64,000 nt of DNA from Linum tenue (GCA_946122785.1 CAMGYJ010000005.1:36880002-36944001), one strand, 5' to 3'; numbered from the stretch's first letter, positions 34,570 to 46,813 are shown. Numbers and translations: made by a program. The notes: generated by a model from the letters alone, not told the origin.

Positions 34570-35418
34570 TCATTGGAGAAGATTAAGAACTATCTCTTCT
34601 TTGCTTTCTTCCTCATTCTCCACAACTTCTTTCCTCACCCTTTCTCTCTCTTCTTCTTCCATAACTGATTGGAGAGCAAGTCGCCATGCAAGGCTCTCAA
34701 TAAGTTCAGCTTGCATCTCCTCGCTCGGGCCCAGCATGTCAGAGCGAAAATGGGGAAAGTTGTGATCTACCACCAGAGGATACACTTGATCATGATTATC
34801 ATGGGAGTTTTCCTTGACAACTTCTGTATGCTCCTCAACATCCTCACGATTGCCTTCTTCTTCCTCCACCTCTACTTGTATGGCAGCATAAAGGTTGTCT
34901 TGAGAAAACTGTGAACAAGCTTTCTCAATAACCTCTATGTGCTTCTTTATGCTCCGAAGGGTATCCTCTGTTTCACGGGGAAAGGAGAAGTTAGTTTGGG
35001 CAATGGCCTGGATATGAGGATCCATCTCGGGAAAGGATCTCTCAGGTACTCGAGCAATCTGCTCCACAAGAAGCCTCAAGTGATAGTTTGGATCTGGCTG
35101 TGGATTGTAGCATGGCTCTGCCGGATCACCCGTGAAGGCTGTGGCGAACTCAAGATCTGATGGCCCTTCTTGTTGTGGGAGGAATTCTTCTTGATAAGGA
35201 GATTGTTCTTGAAATACCCAGGGGTCTGATTGTTCTTCGTAGTAGGGGGGTTGGTACTGAAACCCGACTCCATAGTCTTCTCCTCCTTGGTTACTCCAGG
35301 GAGTCTCGGGTAATACCACTCGGATGGTGGTGGATACCCCCAATGATTGGAGAAGCCATGAGGGTCCATGATTCAGATCTGCACCAACAAAAACAAAAAA
35401 CACCCAAGTGAAAAGCAA
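34570..35418 (-). pseudogene. Gag-position ORF of the Tat/Athila-like element, frameshifted at its start
   Basis: An open frame of 282 codons lies just after the primer site. It is rich in Gln, Pro, Tyr and Glu, with an acidic/coiled-coil-like C-terminal third (EEEERERVRKEVVENEEE). A second frame starting ATG at 35369 reads MDPHGFSNHWGYPPPSEWYY and runs alongside the first for about 25 codons. This suggests the true start is there and a single-base frameshift separates it from the longer frame. No capsid or zinc-knuckle motif was recognised. Downstream (32820-34560) only broken frames remain. Confidence 0.5.
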
Positions 35419-35482
35419 GGGCAGAAAACAAAAGAAAAACGCTAAAGTAATAAACTTCTGTCTTTCCTAATAATCTAGAAAG

Positions 35483-35500
35483 TCCCCGGCAACGGCGCCA
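35483..35500 (-). other. Primer-binding site, Asp-tRNA type
   Basis: The plus strand reads tccccggcaacggcgcca, identical to the 3' end of plant tRNA-Asp(GUC) including CCA. Six bases separate it from the 5' LTR. Confidence 0.88.
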
Positions 35501-35506
35501 AAAACT

Positions 35507-36689
35507 TGACACGCTAAAACACAACACCTAACAATGGCCAAGTGTAACCAATGAAAGAGACTGCAGTATAGTGGCTCAAGTAATAAATATCGAATCCACG
35601 GGTCTCTAGAGTTACTATTACTCAGCTTCAGTTCATTATCTAGCAAACTAGATTAAGGATCGATTTATAAACTACTTTACTGACAACTCTACTAATTACA
35701 AGTTGTGAACTCACTTAGGTATGATTCCCCCTATCTCCTCAATTAGGTCCAAGTTGCAATTACATTTGGTTGATCTACTGTTGATTAAACTGCGGAAGAT
35801 CCGACAGAATTTGATCAAGATTCAATTGACTCAATAAATCATGCCTCAATCGATTATAATCAAACAATATAGCATCCAAAACTTCATACAAGAAAGATCC
35901 TAACACATGGAATTAGGGTTCCTCAAAACCTAAGTGAAGGGAAGTTACTCCATAGAGAAGAGAAGACTGTAGAAATCTGATCTAGATCTTCAATCTCCAT
36001 CTCCAACCTTGATTCGCGAGCTCCAATGATGAAGAAATCCTCCAAAATAGCTCCAAGAATGTTCCCAAGTCGCTCTCTCTCTCTAGGGTTCGTCCCTTGG
36101 GTGTTTGGGAACCAAAACCCAGCTCCCCCTTTCCTATGGCTCGAATCTGCCTCAAAAACCCGATTCTGGGCGAATTACGGGCTGAATTACGGTCATAATT
36201 ATTCCATGCCCGTATTTTGCCCAAAACACGCGTTTTGGTTAAGTTTCAGCGCACCCAAAACTCCTTTCGACAGTGAAAATACGGGCATGGGAGGTGAAAA
36301 TACGGTCGTAATTCTCCAGCCCGTAATTCTTCCTCCGCTCCTATTCAAAGCTTCGTTTCTCCCTCGTCCGGACTCCAAATCAGTCGCCGTTTGAACCCAG
36401 ACGCTCGTAGTTTCGTCCTCTTTCTTTTCATAAAAAACTTCCATGATAATTTTTCCATAATATGAGGTAGAAATCCATTATTCCTCAGGTCATGCTCGTG
36501 TTTCTTCTCCCGAATTGCCAAATGAACTCCGATTGACTTGAAACTTGCGCCTACGCTTCATTTTATGTGCTAGGGCCTGAAATGTGACAAAGGAACATAA
36601 TCTAGCATAAAATAGTCCAAGAAAGCAAAAACTCAAGCCAAAATGATCAAGAAACGAGGGTGCAAACATGTGCAAATCCGATGTTATCA
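35507..36689 (-). repeat. 5' LTR of Tat/Athila-like element
   Basis: 1183 bp, lacking both the SINE and the 238-bp block of the partner LTR, followed by the taaat TSD. Confidence 0.85.
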
Positions 36690-36694
36690 TAAAT

Positions 36695-37265
36695 CTATTA
36701 AGTTTACGTACCAAACTTTAATTTGCATTTGGGCATAGGTACAAATCCAAATCCATATGTAAAAAACTCAACCCAAATAAATGGGTATGAGTATATATAC
36801 ATCAAACTCTACCAATTTATCATTTATGTGAATTTCATTCCCAAACCAATTGGGTTGGATATTAAAAAATTCATCTAGTATGAGCAAAATTGCCATCTCT
36901 AAACAAAAAAGAGGGTGGACAATGTGCTGGTTGAGTGAGCTTTGGTCTCAAATCGACTCATGCACATGTTAGCGAGTTGGTGTACATAATTGTGACTCAC
37001 TATCCACCCATATTTTTTTGCGGGTTGGATTGGGTAGGTGGCAGATGAGTACGGTTGGATTTTGGGTTAACCTGCAAAAACAATTCTCCAATTAACCATT
37101 AAGAAAGTTTACTAACATTTATAATAATTTTCTTATAAATTATTAAGATTGTATCAATTAGTAAGTCGACCTAAAGGTGCTAACGACTGCAAAATTTGCA
37201 ATAGAGTTAGAGCAGTATCCTTTGTTTGTGTAAAGTATTGATAAATATGTGGTATAGTTGTAGCA
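36695..37265. other. Intergenic DNA with hAT-like relics
   Basis: 36735-36900 holds aactcaaccc and aattgggttgg words ending in ttgccatctct, resembling an eroded member of the 5392-6092 family. No gene. Confidence 0.35.
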
Positions 37266-37273
37266 AGTGTAAG

Positions 37274-38986
37274 CAGTGGCGTAGTCAGACTTTCAATTGA
37301 ATGGGGTTCTTGAAACAAATCAATAATATAAAGCTATTTTTTTTAAAATGCGCAAATGAAACATATGATTTCAATGCTTTACTAATATGATACACTTGGT
37401 TGTTTCTAGAATGAGTCGCGACACTTATTCGAATTGGATGCTTGTTTTTTTAAAATGCTTTTCTCTGTATCCTACCAATAAATTATTATGCTACTCTTCA
37501 CTTATTCGAATTGGATGCTTGTTTTTTTATGTAACTCCTAAGTGACCATTACTTTTCAGTGATTTTAGTTGGAATAAATAAAATAAGTGTAAGTTTAATA
37601 AGAAAATTAACTAATGTATAATAATTGTGCTTATCACTTTCCACCATCTGTATGGCAAACTTATTCATTCGTTCAAGCTTTTGAACTTCTCGTTTTTTTT
37701 GCATATTCGTGAGAAATAAAACTAGTTGAAAGAGAAGAAAGTTAATTTGTAACTATATAAACGACTCATAATATATACTAGTTGAGAATGAGCCACATAA
37801 AAACACTTACAATTGCATAATTTTAACCATATAAATGACTCAAACTTCAAAGTAATTTGATTTGTAACTTGTTAGCCTTGCCCTAAACCTTTTAGAAAAA
37901 CATATTGATCATTGATTTTAGAAACATCAATACCATATTTCTTGATTTTAAAATGAAACCGCAAAAACAAGTTGAGAATGGAATGACGAGCATCGTTGGA
38001 ATGGCAAAGAAGGTTGAGTCTATGATTTCACCCTTTTTTGTGAGCAGTGGCGAATCCAGGGGGTGGCCACCTCGGGCCATGGTCCACCCCTCCCCTGGAT
38101 TCGGAATTAATATAGCCCTTATGAGTTTATCAATTTTAGCCATTTGACCTTGTGGTATTATAATAAAATTGTGTATAATTAGGAAAATGGATAAGATGAA
38201 CATATTCAAATTAGAACTCTAAATTTAGTTTGAAAATTCTAGCTCCAATGATTCTCATGTAAAGAAAAACAAATAATGAGACCTAAAATTCTAAAACGTA
38301 AAAGACTAAAAGAAATATGAGGTTTATTCCCTTAAAAAATTACTAGAGCAGCTGATGAAAATAGGAATTGATACACAATATATATTGATTAGTCGATTGA
38401 TTTGTCTAATGTTGACATTTGCATAACAAAATAAGCGATGAATTTCTCGCCAATTGGTTAACTATTTTATCTTAAAGAGAGTATGCTATTGGTGTGGATG
38501 TAAACTCCATTATTGATGAATTCGTTATATTAAAATTTAAAAGATCGACGTGTACAATTGATATTGTAAAAAAACTGTGATTTTTAAATGATATCTAATT
38601 TTCTAATGAAATATGGCCCAGTGCTCTAATGTGTCCTGGATCCGCCGCTGTTTGTGAGGATACATGGAGCGAGTTAGTTACGGTAGAAAGTCATCAACCC
38701 TTTTGGATTGAATTTATGAAATTAAGCTTATTATAATAATTTCATCTTTAATATTAGAAATAATAATTTATCTGAAGTAGCTTGTGTGTCCTTTCTGTGT
38801 GAGATGCCTACGAGAATCGTAATGATAGGGTCCTAGATTATAGAATACATAAAAGGATAAAATTGTAATGGGGTCCTAAATCTTAAGCCCGCATTAAAAC
38901 CCATATGCATAATGAATTTTTTTTGCGACCGAGACTTTCAAGTGAGGTCCCGGAACACCAGTTCCTAAGCTCTCGCTCTGCCACTG
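37274..38986. mobile_element. hAT element (1713 bp) with a second hAT inside
   Basis: The termini are CAGTGGCGTAG and CTCTGCCACTG (inverse CAGTGGCAGAG). A perfect 8-bp TSD, agtgtaag, lies at 37266-37273 and 38987-38994. After removing the nested element (38045-38650) it is about 1.1 kb. No transposase domain was recognised; a 40-codon open stretch around 37905-38036 is interrupted by the nested element. Confidence 0.85.
38045..38650. mobile_element. Nested hAT-type MITE (606 bp)
   Basis: The TIRs CAGTGGCGAATCCAGG and, inverted, CAGCGGCGGATCCAGG match at 14 of 16 bases. A perfect 8-bp TSD, tttgtgag, lies at 38037-38044 and 38651-38658. Its terminal CAGTGGCG is shared with the host element, so the two may be mobilised by the same transposase. 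Confidence 0.9.
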
Positions 38987-38994
38987 AGTGTAAG

Positions 38995-39919
38995 TAGGTC
39001 TGACTATTGAACTTTCAAGGGTCTTGATAGTACTTGATGAAATAAAATTTCTCATTCATAAAAGAAGTTGATCCTCTATGACGATAAGCAACTCGTCAAT
39101 ACACTCATTAATTTACCCTAAAAGAACCTAGGATTTGTGGAATCATCCAGGAGTATTCCTAAACTAGTAACCATGATAAACTGTCAAAGGTTCTACTGTA
39201 GTGTTAGTGTAGCGCCTGGGTTCAGCCTTTCTCCTTGCCGAGTTGCACCGGCCCTTCGCCTTTTCCAGGTCTGTTTTTTCGTGTCGTTTCAGTCTTTGGA
39301 TCTTTGTGAAAATATATGCCATCACAATTCAGATATACTTTCTTAGTTGACCAGAAATACAGATTTCAAGATTGGGAAATGGGATCATGGAAATGAAAAT
39401 TGGCATACGGCACCAAACTGGCTTAACACACAAAACCTTACCATTTTCGTCCATGGCCCATGGGCTAATTGGGCTTCAAATGACGCGGCTCGCGGGGCGT
39501 GGTTTCTTTTCTTCTCCCAAATTCCTGACGTAGGGATTTAGCTGTTTGCGGTTTTGAATCGTAACTGCACGATTTCGGTCGATCCGTATCACAAAATCTC
39601 GAACCGCTTGAGAATTAGATCGCAAATGAAACCACAATTTAAATGGTGCAGGTTTGGATTGCTCGCACAAGCGATTTGGAGCGGTCGGAGCGGTTTGGAC
39701 CGCACCAATACCCACCCCTACTAACGTCCACAAATGCAGCTGGGAGCATGGGGCCACATGCAATTAACACTACCATGTTGTCGCCATTAGTTACGTGACC
39801 ATACTGGTCCGCCATTCTAGATGGCCGTTGGTGTTCACACCCTTGACCCTTCAATTATTGAAATCTCCCATTCATCCCTCCCTCCCTCGCCCAATTCTTT
39901 ACCGTATCCAATGGCGGCA
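38995..39919. other. Upstream region of the BAHD gene
   Basis: No gene. 39533-39720 may be a small eroded hAT MITE: its right end reads accaatacccacccctac, and the candidate flanking repeats cctgacgt and actaacgt match at 6 of 8. Confidence 0.35.
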
Positions 39920-39927
39920 TATATATG
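39920..39927 (+). promoter_or_regulatory. Candidate TATA box of the BAHD gene
   Basis: tatatatg lies 61 bases upstream of the start codon at 39988. This suits a transcription start near 39950 and a 5' UTR of about 40 bases. Confidence 0.45.
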
Positions 39928-39987
39928 AGGAAATCTGTATTGTATATAGACATATAATAACCCAACTTCCTCTCCGTCCATCTGATA

Positions 39988-41448
39988 ATGGCGCCGGCTG
40001 AGTCCCCAACCCCAATCACCACGCTACATCTCCACCACATCTCCCCGTCCTTCACCGACGCGCCACCGCCCTCCGTCGACGTCACTTTCCCGCTCACCTA
40101 CTTCGATTTCATCTGGTTCCGCATCCCGCCCGTCGAGCGCCTCATCTTCTACCCCCTCCCGCCCCAAAATTCCACCGCCGCCTTCTTCACCTCCTCCATC
40201 CTCCCAAACCTCACGCGCTCCCTCTCCGCCGCTCTCTCCCGCTTCCTCCCACTCGCCGCCTCCCTCACCTGGCCTCCCGACTCGCCCAAACCCTTCCTCC
40301 TCTACGCCCCTTCCGCCGCCCCGGCCGTCCAGCTCACCGTCGCCCAGTCCGCCGCCGATTTCAACCACCTCGCCTCCGACGTCGGGCAGATCCGCGACGC
40401 CATCGAATCGCACCTTTACATCCCCGTCCTGCCGTCCTCCGACTCGGAGGCCTCGGTTGTCGCGCTCCAGATCACGCTTTTCCCTGACCAGGGATTTTGC
40501 GTAGGAATGTCCAGCCACCACGCTGTCCTCGACGGGAAATCCGCCACTCACTTCCTCAAGGCCTGGGCCCACTTATCCAAATCAAACGTCACCTCTTTGC
40601 CCGAAGATCTCGTCCCGTTTCTGGACCGGTCCGTCGTAAAAGACCCAAATGACATGGGCCTGGCCAACCTCAAATTCTGGACCGGGCTTCGCCTTCCGGG
40701 TCAGGATAACCCGGGCCCGAGAAGCTTGAAGCTGACCCCGCCGTCCGCTTCCGCATCCGGCTTGGTCCGGGCCACATTTCTGCTCTCCCAGGACCGGATC
40801 CAGGCGCTGAGGGAAAAGGTAGCGACGAGCAAAACGATGCCGTTGGGAACTCATTATCAGCTACGTTTGTCGAGTTTTGTCCTTACCTTCGCTCATTCCT
40901 TGATTTGCTTGGTGAAAGCCAAAGGCCTCGGAACCCGAGCCGACGACCACGACGAAGAGAATAGGGAAGCAGTGGTCCATTTCGGTCTCGCGGCGGACGT
41001 CCGACGCCGGCTGAAACCACCGTTGCCGGCGAACTATCTAGGAAACTGCGTCTTTGGTGGACAGGAGCTGATACAGGTGAAACCTCTGCTGGCGGAGGGA
41101 GGGGTAGGATTCGCTGTGGAGAGGATCAGAAAGATAATTGATGACGTGGAGGAGAACCCGGTGGGGGCCTCTGGGGACCATGTTAGGGGAGACTACTCCG
41201 TCTCGACCTTCTTCGAGAATATGAAAGCCAGCCGAGGCGTGTTTATCGGGATCGCTGGGTCACCGAGCTTCCACGTGTACGACACGGATTTCGGGTGGGG
41301 GAAGCCCAAGTACGTGGAGGTGACGTCGATAGATCGGACGGGTGCCATCTCGCTGACGGATTGTAGAAATGGGAGCCGTGGGATCGAGGTTGGACTGGCT
41401 CTGCCACCGGATCAAATGGACGTCTTCCGTTCAGCTTTTGCTGTCTGA
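39988..41448 (+). CDS. BAHD acyltransferase, phenolic/anthocyanin glucoside malonyltransferase type
   Basis: An intact intronless frame of 486 residues. BAHD enzymes move an acyl group from acyl-CoA to hydroxyls of phenolics in the cytosol. The YFDFIW motif (38-43) with LTYFDFIWFRIPPVERL is characteristic of the flavonoid/phenolic glycoside malonyl- and acyltransferase clade (family knowledge). The catalytic HxxxD is H178-A-V-L-D182 within SSHHAVLDG. NYLGNC is at 349-354 and the structural DFGWGKP at 434-440. Length is slightly above the usual 440-470; extra residues lie in the acidic loop around 317-327. No signal peptide or membrane span is apparent. Coding GC is high relative to the flanks. 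The likely donor is malonyl-CoA and the acceptor a glucosylated phenolic, but substrate cannot be read from sequence. ATG at 39988 is the first in frame and follows a TATA-like site. Confidence 0.93.
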   Translation: MAPAESPTPITTLHLHHISPSFTDAPPPSVDVTFPLTYFDFIWFRIPPVERLIFYPLPPQNSTAAFFTSSILPNLTRSLSAALSRFLPLAASLTWPPDSPKPFLLYAPSAAPAVQLTVAQSAADFNHLASDVGQIRDAIESHLYIPVLPSSDSEASVVALQITLFPDQGFCVGMSSHHAVLDGKSATHFLKAWAHLSKSNVTSLPEDLVPFLDRSVVKDPNDMGLANLKFWTGLRLPGQDNPGPRSLKLTPPSASASGLVRATFLLSQDRIQALREKVATSKTMPLGTHYQLRLSSFVLTFAHSLICLVKAKGLGTRADDHDEENREAVVHFGLAADVRRRLKPPLPANYLGNCVFGGQELIQVKPLLAEGGVGFAVERIRKIIDDVEENPVGASGDHVRGDYSVSTFFENMKASRGVFIGIAGSPSFHVYDTDFGWGKPKYVEVTSIDRTGAISLTDCRNGSRGIEVGLALPPDQMDVFRSAFAV

Positions 41449-41875
41449 TTGACGTCAATCTGCTCCATCGTTACTCGTTAGTGATTACGTTGAGTTGCTC
41501 TTTTCTTTTTTCTTTTTTTACTTTTTGTAATTTTTCAGAGATACTGACTAAGTGGGTATTGGTTTGTGCGACTATAATTCCATCGAATTGAGATAGAACC
41601 AGATAAAAAATAAAGGAAAGATGAGGAGTATAATGAAATCAAAAGTATGTTCGATTAATTTAATATTGGGTCCAGTACAAATTCAATTTTGGTCTATTCA
41701 TTCTCCATACTTATACTAATTTATAGAATGAAAAACCAATGAAAATATGTTCAACCAAATCTAATTTATAGTCCAAATTTGGCCCACCCCTAGGCCCTAG
41801 AATCTAGATACTGCTATTGTGATAGTCTTTCCTTGGAGTTTCTTACGAATAATTAATAAAATGGACGACAAGAGT
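41449..41875. other. 3' flank of the BAHD gene
   Basis: Likely 3' UTR (T-rich with tttttgtaattttt near 41520), then AT-rich DNA. Nothing else recognised. Confidence 0.35.
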
Positions 41876-41880
41876 ATGTA

Positions 41881-42716
41881 TGTTAAAAACTTTAACGCGC
41901 TGCTACGGATTGGGAAATCGCCAAAATTGATAAAGCAAGAATACAAAAGCGGACCCGGATGAGCTAGTGGGTCATGGGTCAATGGGTCACCCGTTTTAGC
42001 CCGTTTTAGCCCGGAAATATGGAAAATGTAATTATATTATACTTATCCTGAATCCAACATAAAAAAATGCAACACTACTTCAACTCCAACACACTTAAAT
42101 AACATCAACTTAAATTCAACATAGTAAAAATTCAACAACACTTAAATCATTCACAAAACATCACATATATCTTTCGTTCCATTTATTGGAACCAAGTCCC
42201 AAACCCTTACCAAATGACTATGACTCAAGGAACTAAAGGTAATGGAGAGGCTTAGGTCGCAAATAATGGAAAAGAGCAACCCGCTGACCCGCTCCAACGG
42301 GCTAACCGGCCGGGCCAACCCGGGTTTGAACGGGTTTCTCCGGGTTTGACTATTTCCGGGCTGACATGAAAATGGGTTGGTATGGCCCTTTTTTTGGCCG
42401 GGTCCGGGTTAATCCGGGTCGACCCGCGGGTTGACAACCTTAAGAAACACAGACACACGATTTACGTGGTTCACTAACACGATGTGTGTTGGCTAGTCCA
42501 CGGGCGAGAGAGAGCCATTTTCACTATATCGAGGAGTTTACAGATTACAGAGGAGTATGAGAAGTATTTATAGTACTTCTCCATGTGGGTCTAAACCTAA
42601 TCCAATCTGGCAAAGGAAACGGTTACAGACCAGGCCTAGAACCCGAACCCAAATAACAGCGAGACCCCCGACTACCAGTCGCAGCGGCTGATAGTCCGAT
42701 TCAAGTCACATCAACA
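41881..42716 (-). repeat. 3' LTR of copia element, interrupted
   Basis: The LTR halves 41881-41951 and 42443-42716 align to the 339-bp partner. The interval between them is foreign, and 7 bases of LTR (agaatcg in the partner) are missing at the junction. Confidence 0.85.
41952..42442. mobile_element. hAT-like insertion within the copia LTR
   Basis: 491 bp absent from the partner LTR. It has mirrored gggtc/gacccg-type words at both sides and a right end, gggttgacaacctta, whose inverse taaggttgtcaaccc is a common hAT MITE terminus. The left end does not match and no TSD remains, so a small deletion probably accompanied or followed insertion. Confidence 0.6.
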
Positions 42717-42819
42717 AATCTCCACCTTGACTTGAATCCTCTTCCTCTGAAACCTCAGATGTACGATGCTCCTTCTCTCTCTCTCTCTCTCCCGCCATCA
42801 ATGCCCCCGTAGGGCTGAG

Positions 42820-45800
42820 TCACCCACTCAAGACATTCAGCAAGTCCAAGCAGTGTTGGAACTTGCCATGTGGAACCGGCTTCGTGAACATATCAACAGG
42901 ATTATCCGCGGTGCCAACCTTCTTCACCTTAATCCTCTTCTTTGTCCTCAAGAAATGATACCTCACGTCGATGTGTTTAGTCCTCTCATGGTGGACTTGA
43001 TCCTTGGCCAAGCATATTGCACTCAAACCATCGCAATACACCACTGCCTGATCATGATGTAGACCAAGATCACCAACCAGTCCCTTCAACCATATTCCCT
43101 CCTTAGCAGCTTCTGTCAACGCCATATACTCTGCCTCAGTAGTAGACAATGTCACCGCCGACTGCAAAGTTGCATTCCAGCTCACTACAGAACTCCCAAG
43201 AGTGAATACATAACCGGTCATCGATCTCCTCATGTCAACATCTCCAGCATAGTCCGAGTCATAATACCCAGACACGAAGCACTCTGTATCACTTCCGAAG
43301 CTAATCCCCACATCAGGTGTACCCTTAAGGTACCGGAAGATCCTCTTCACAGCCTGCCAATGCTCCTTCCTAGGTTGTATCATAAACCTGCTGACAACAC
43401 TAACAGCATGTGCAAGATCAGGTCTAGTGCATGCCATAGCGTACATCAAGCTACCTACTGCACTAGCATATGGGAATCTCGACATGTACTCCTTCTCAGC
43501 CTCTGACTGCGGTGCATAAGCTGAGGATAGATGAACATTTGAAGCACTAGGAGTATTTAAGGGTTTTGCTGAAGACATGCCAAACCTCGACAATATCTTC
43601 TGGATGTAGCTCTTATGTGAAAAGAAAAGCTTCTTCTTCGACCTGTCCTTGTAAATCTCCATACCCAAGATCTTCTGAGCAGCTCCCAAATCCTTCATCT
43701 CAAACTCAGCACTGAGAAGCCCCTTTAACTTCTGGATATCAGACTTCGACCTCACAGCTATGAGCATATCATCCACATATAGAACAAGATAGATCATCGA
43801 ACCACCCTCCACCTTGTTGTGATACAGACAACAATCATAAGGACTTCTGTTGTAGCCCAGCTCAAGCATGTAACTGTCAAATCTCTTGTACCACTGCCTC
43901 GGAGACTGCTTAAGTCCATACAAGGACTTCTTCAGCTTACAAACATAGTCTTCTTTTCCCGGAACCTCGAATCCTTCTGGCTGAGTCATGTAAATTTCTT
44001 CTTCCAACTCTCCATGCAGGAAAGCTGTCTTCACATCTAGCTGCTCGAGCTCCAAGTCATAATGTGCCACTATTGCTAGTAGCACTCTGATCGAAGTATG
44101 TCTGACCACTGGTGAGAAAATCTCATTGTAGTCAACTCCTTCCCTCTGCGAGAAGCCACGTGCAACCACCAGAGCTTTAAATTCCATGCCCTCTTTAGAA
44201 GTGATTCCTTCCTTCTTCTTGTAGATCCACTTGTTTGTAACAATCTTCCTTCCCTGTGGTCGTTTGACTAGCTCCCAAGTCTGATTCCTGTCATGGGATT
44301 CCATCTCATCTCCCATTGCGGCAAGCCACTAATCAGCTTCGCCACCCGAAACGACTTCTCTATATGACTGTTGCTCACCTGCATCCACTTCTTCAGCAAC
44401 CTGAAATGAATACGCCACCATGTCCTCGAAACCATACCTCTCTGGAGGTACTCCTGCAGTCGCTCTCTTTGGTCTACCAGAAGCTATAGACTGTTGAGCT
44501 CCTGCACTGGAATTTGAAGTTTCTGGCTCTGTAGAAACATCCTTATGTTGATTTTCTCCACCTTGGTGCTCAAACTCACTCTCATTGAGAGTTTAAAGCT
44601 CCACCTGCTTATCAACATTCCTGCTACCTTCAACAACAGTAACCTTCAACATGGGGTTAAACATAGACTTCTCATCAAATATCACATTCCTGCTGAGTAT
44701 GACCCGATGCTCAGAAGGTGACCAGACTCGAAATCCTTTAACTCCATCTCCGTAACCCACAAATACACCCTTCTTTGCCCTTGGGTTCAGTTTACCCTCA
44801 TCCACATGATAATAAACAGGACACCCAAAAACTTTCAGTGAAGAGTAATCAGCAGGCTTACCATACCACACCTCATAAGGAGTCTTCAACTCGATACCTG
44901 TGTGAGGTCCACGGTTGATCAGGAAGCACACCATGTTCACTACTTCTGCCCAGAATCTTCTCTCTAGTCCAGCATTGGAGAGCATGCACCGTGCTCTCTC
45001 CAACAATGTCTGGTTCATCCTTTCTGCAACGCCATTCTACTAGGGTGTATCTCTCACGGTCCGATGACGGGCAATCCCTTCATCCTTGCAGAATTCGTTG
45101 AACTCAGAATTACAGAACTCCAGACCATTGTCCGTTCTCAGCTTCTTGATCTTCTTACCGGTCTGATTCTCCACCAATGTCTTCCACTGCTTGAACTTCG
45201 TGAAAGCCTCACTTTTCTGCTTCATCATGAAAATCCAAGTAAATCTCGGATAATCATCAATAATAGACAGAAAATACTTGCTGCCTCTAATGGATTCAAC
45301 TCGTGAAGGACCCCAACAGTCGGAGTGGAGGTAATCCAATATTCCCTTTGTCCGGTGGATACCCTTCTTGGGAAACTTGCTACGATGTAGCTTCCCAAAC
45401 ACACAATGCTCACAGAATTCCAAATTCTACACCTTGTGCCCGCAAAGAAGATCCCTCTTCGATAGAACTTGCATCCCCCGTTCACTCATATGCCCCAGTC
45501 TCATGTGCCAGAGAGTGGTCATATCTTCCTGATGAACCTGAGACGATGCAACTGCAGCAGAACCAGACAACACAGACCCTTGTAATGCATACAAGGTCCC
45601 ATGCTTCACGCCCTTCAGCGCCTTTCTTGAACCTTTGCAGACATACACAACTCCACCTTTTTCTTTGAAGCTGAAACCCTTGCTGTCGAGTAGACTCAAG
45701 GAGATCAAGTTGTTTGTCATTAGTGGAACATGTCTGACATCATTCACGGTACAGAACGAACCATCATGTGCCCGAACCTTTATAGACCCGACTCCAACAA

Positions 45801-46762
45801 CCTTGCAGACAGCTCCATTTGCCATGACCACGTTACCACCATCTATCTGTTCGTACGTTGTGAAACAAGCCATGTTCAGAGACATAATGATATGAGGCTG
45901 CAGTATCCAGAAACCACACATCCCCACGATGTGCCTTCTCATCTACAGCCAAGGCGAGATCGTCTTCAGAACTGTTGTCTACTTCTGCCATGGCAACTGA
46001 AACTTGTTTCTTCTGTTGCCCTCTTCTCTTGGGACAGTTGTACTTCCAATGCCCCACTTCCTTACAGTTGTGACAAGCATCATTTGCTTGTGGACCGGGA
46101 CCCTTGGAATTCTTGTTCGAATTCTCTTTACCAGATTTCTTCTTTCCCTTTCCACCTGTAACAGCCAAACCCAATGCCTCACCACCTGTACCAGATCCAG
46201 ACGCCTTATGCCTGATCTCTCTTGTATGAAGAGCAGACCTGACATCCTCCAACGACACGCTCTCTTTACCAGCAATAAAAGAATCAACGAAATTCTCATA
46301 TGAACTCGGCAAAGAAACCAGTAGGATTAGGGCAACATCCTCATCATCAACTTGAACATCTATATTATGCAGATCCAGCAAAATAGAGTTAAACTGTTCG
46401 AGATGTTGCCTCCAAGGCGTACCTTCTAGCATCCTCAATCTGAACAACCGTTGCTTGAGATGCAGCTTATTGGTTAAGGACTTCGTCATATACAGACTCT
46501 CCAACTTTAACCACAAGCCCGCGGCAGTCTTCTCAGCAGCGACTTCAATGATGACGTCATCAGACAACGATATCATGATGGTCGAGTGGGCCTTCTCCTC
46601 CAGGGTATTCCACTCATCGTCATCGACCGCTGCCTTCTTCTGTTTCGCAGACAACGGCCCCCACAACCCTTGATGTTTTAATAAAGCCTGCATCTTGATC
46701 TGCCATATAGCGAAGCTGTTCTTCCCCGTGAACTTCTCGATCTTCATGTTCACCGACGTCAT
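42820..46762 (-). pseudogene. Copia gag-pol polyprotein, broken
   Basis: Starts MTSVNMKIEKFTGKNSFAIW (gag), with zinc knuckle CHNCKEVGHWKYNC near 46060. It reaches the protease segment WFLDTAASYH (DTA, where DSG/DTG is usual) near 45900. A frameshift lies near 45880-45940. In the new frame are the gag-pre-integrase WHMRLGH, then H-H-C-C finger residues and integrase core pieces (LHSDCWGP, RTDNGLEF, GVAERMNQ). Reverse transcriptase has YVDDMLIA near 43770, and RNase H carries DSDYAGD and STTEAEY. In-frame stops occur at about 45424, 45040, 44593 and 44326. The last 498 codons (42820-44316) are uninterrupted. It cannot make a full polyprotein. Confidence 0.9.
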
Positions 46763-46800
46763 TCTTCTGAATCGAAAACCCTAGCCTGATTTCCAGTCGC

Positions 46801-46813
46801 GGCTCTGATACCA
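46801..46813 (-). other. Primer-binding site of copia element
   Basis: On the minus strand tggtatcagagcc follows the 5' LTR after two bases: the standard initiator Met-tRNA primer site. Confidence 0.9.

Larger units (their letters stand above)
31125..36689 (-). mobile_element. Non-autonomous Tat/Athila-like Ty3/gypsy retrotransposon
   Basis: Two LTRs with ends TGATAAC...GTGTCA (minus strand) flank 2.7 kb. A perfect 5-bp TSD, taaat, lies at 31120-31124 and 36690-36694. The primer site is complementary to Asp-tRNA (ccccggcaacggcgcca), and the purine tract (gtgtgggggaattt on the minus strand) is of Tat/Athila type. A caagcgcttgttgggaggcaaccca-type block (complement at 34104-34128), which I associate with Tat/Athila elements, lies upstream of the tract. 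There is no protease, reverse transcriptase or integrase; only a gag-position frame remains. The LTRs are close in sequence (about 2-3% differences by eye in a sampled stretch) but differ by two large indels. Confidence 0.85.

Noticed and set aside
40024..40572. 182-codon Gly/Glu-rich minus-strand frame opposite the BAHD gene
   Set aside because: Mirror of GC-rich BAHD coding sequence, low complexity, no domain.
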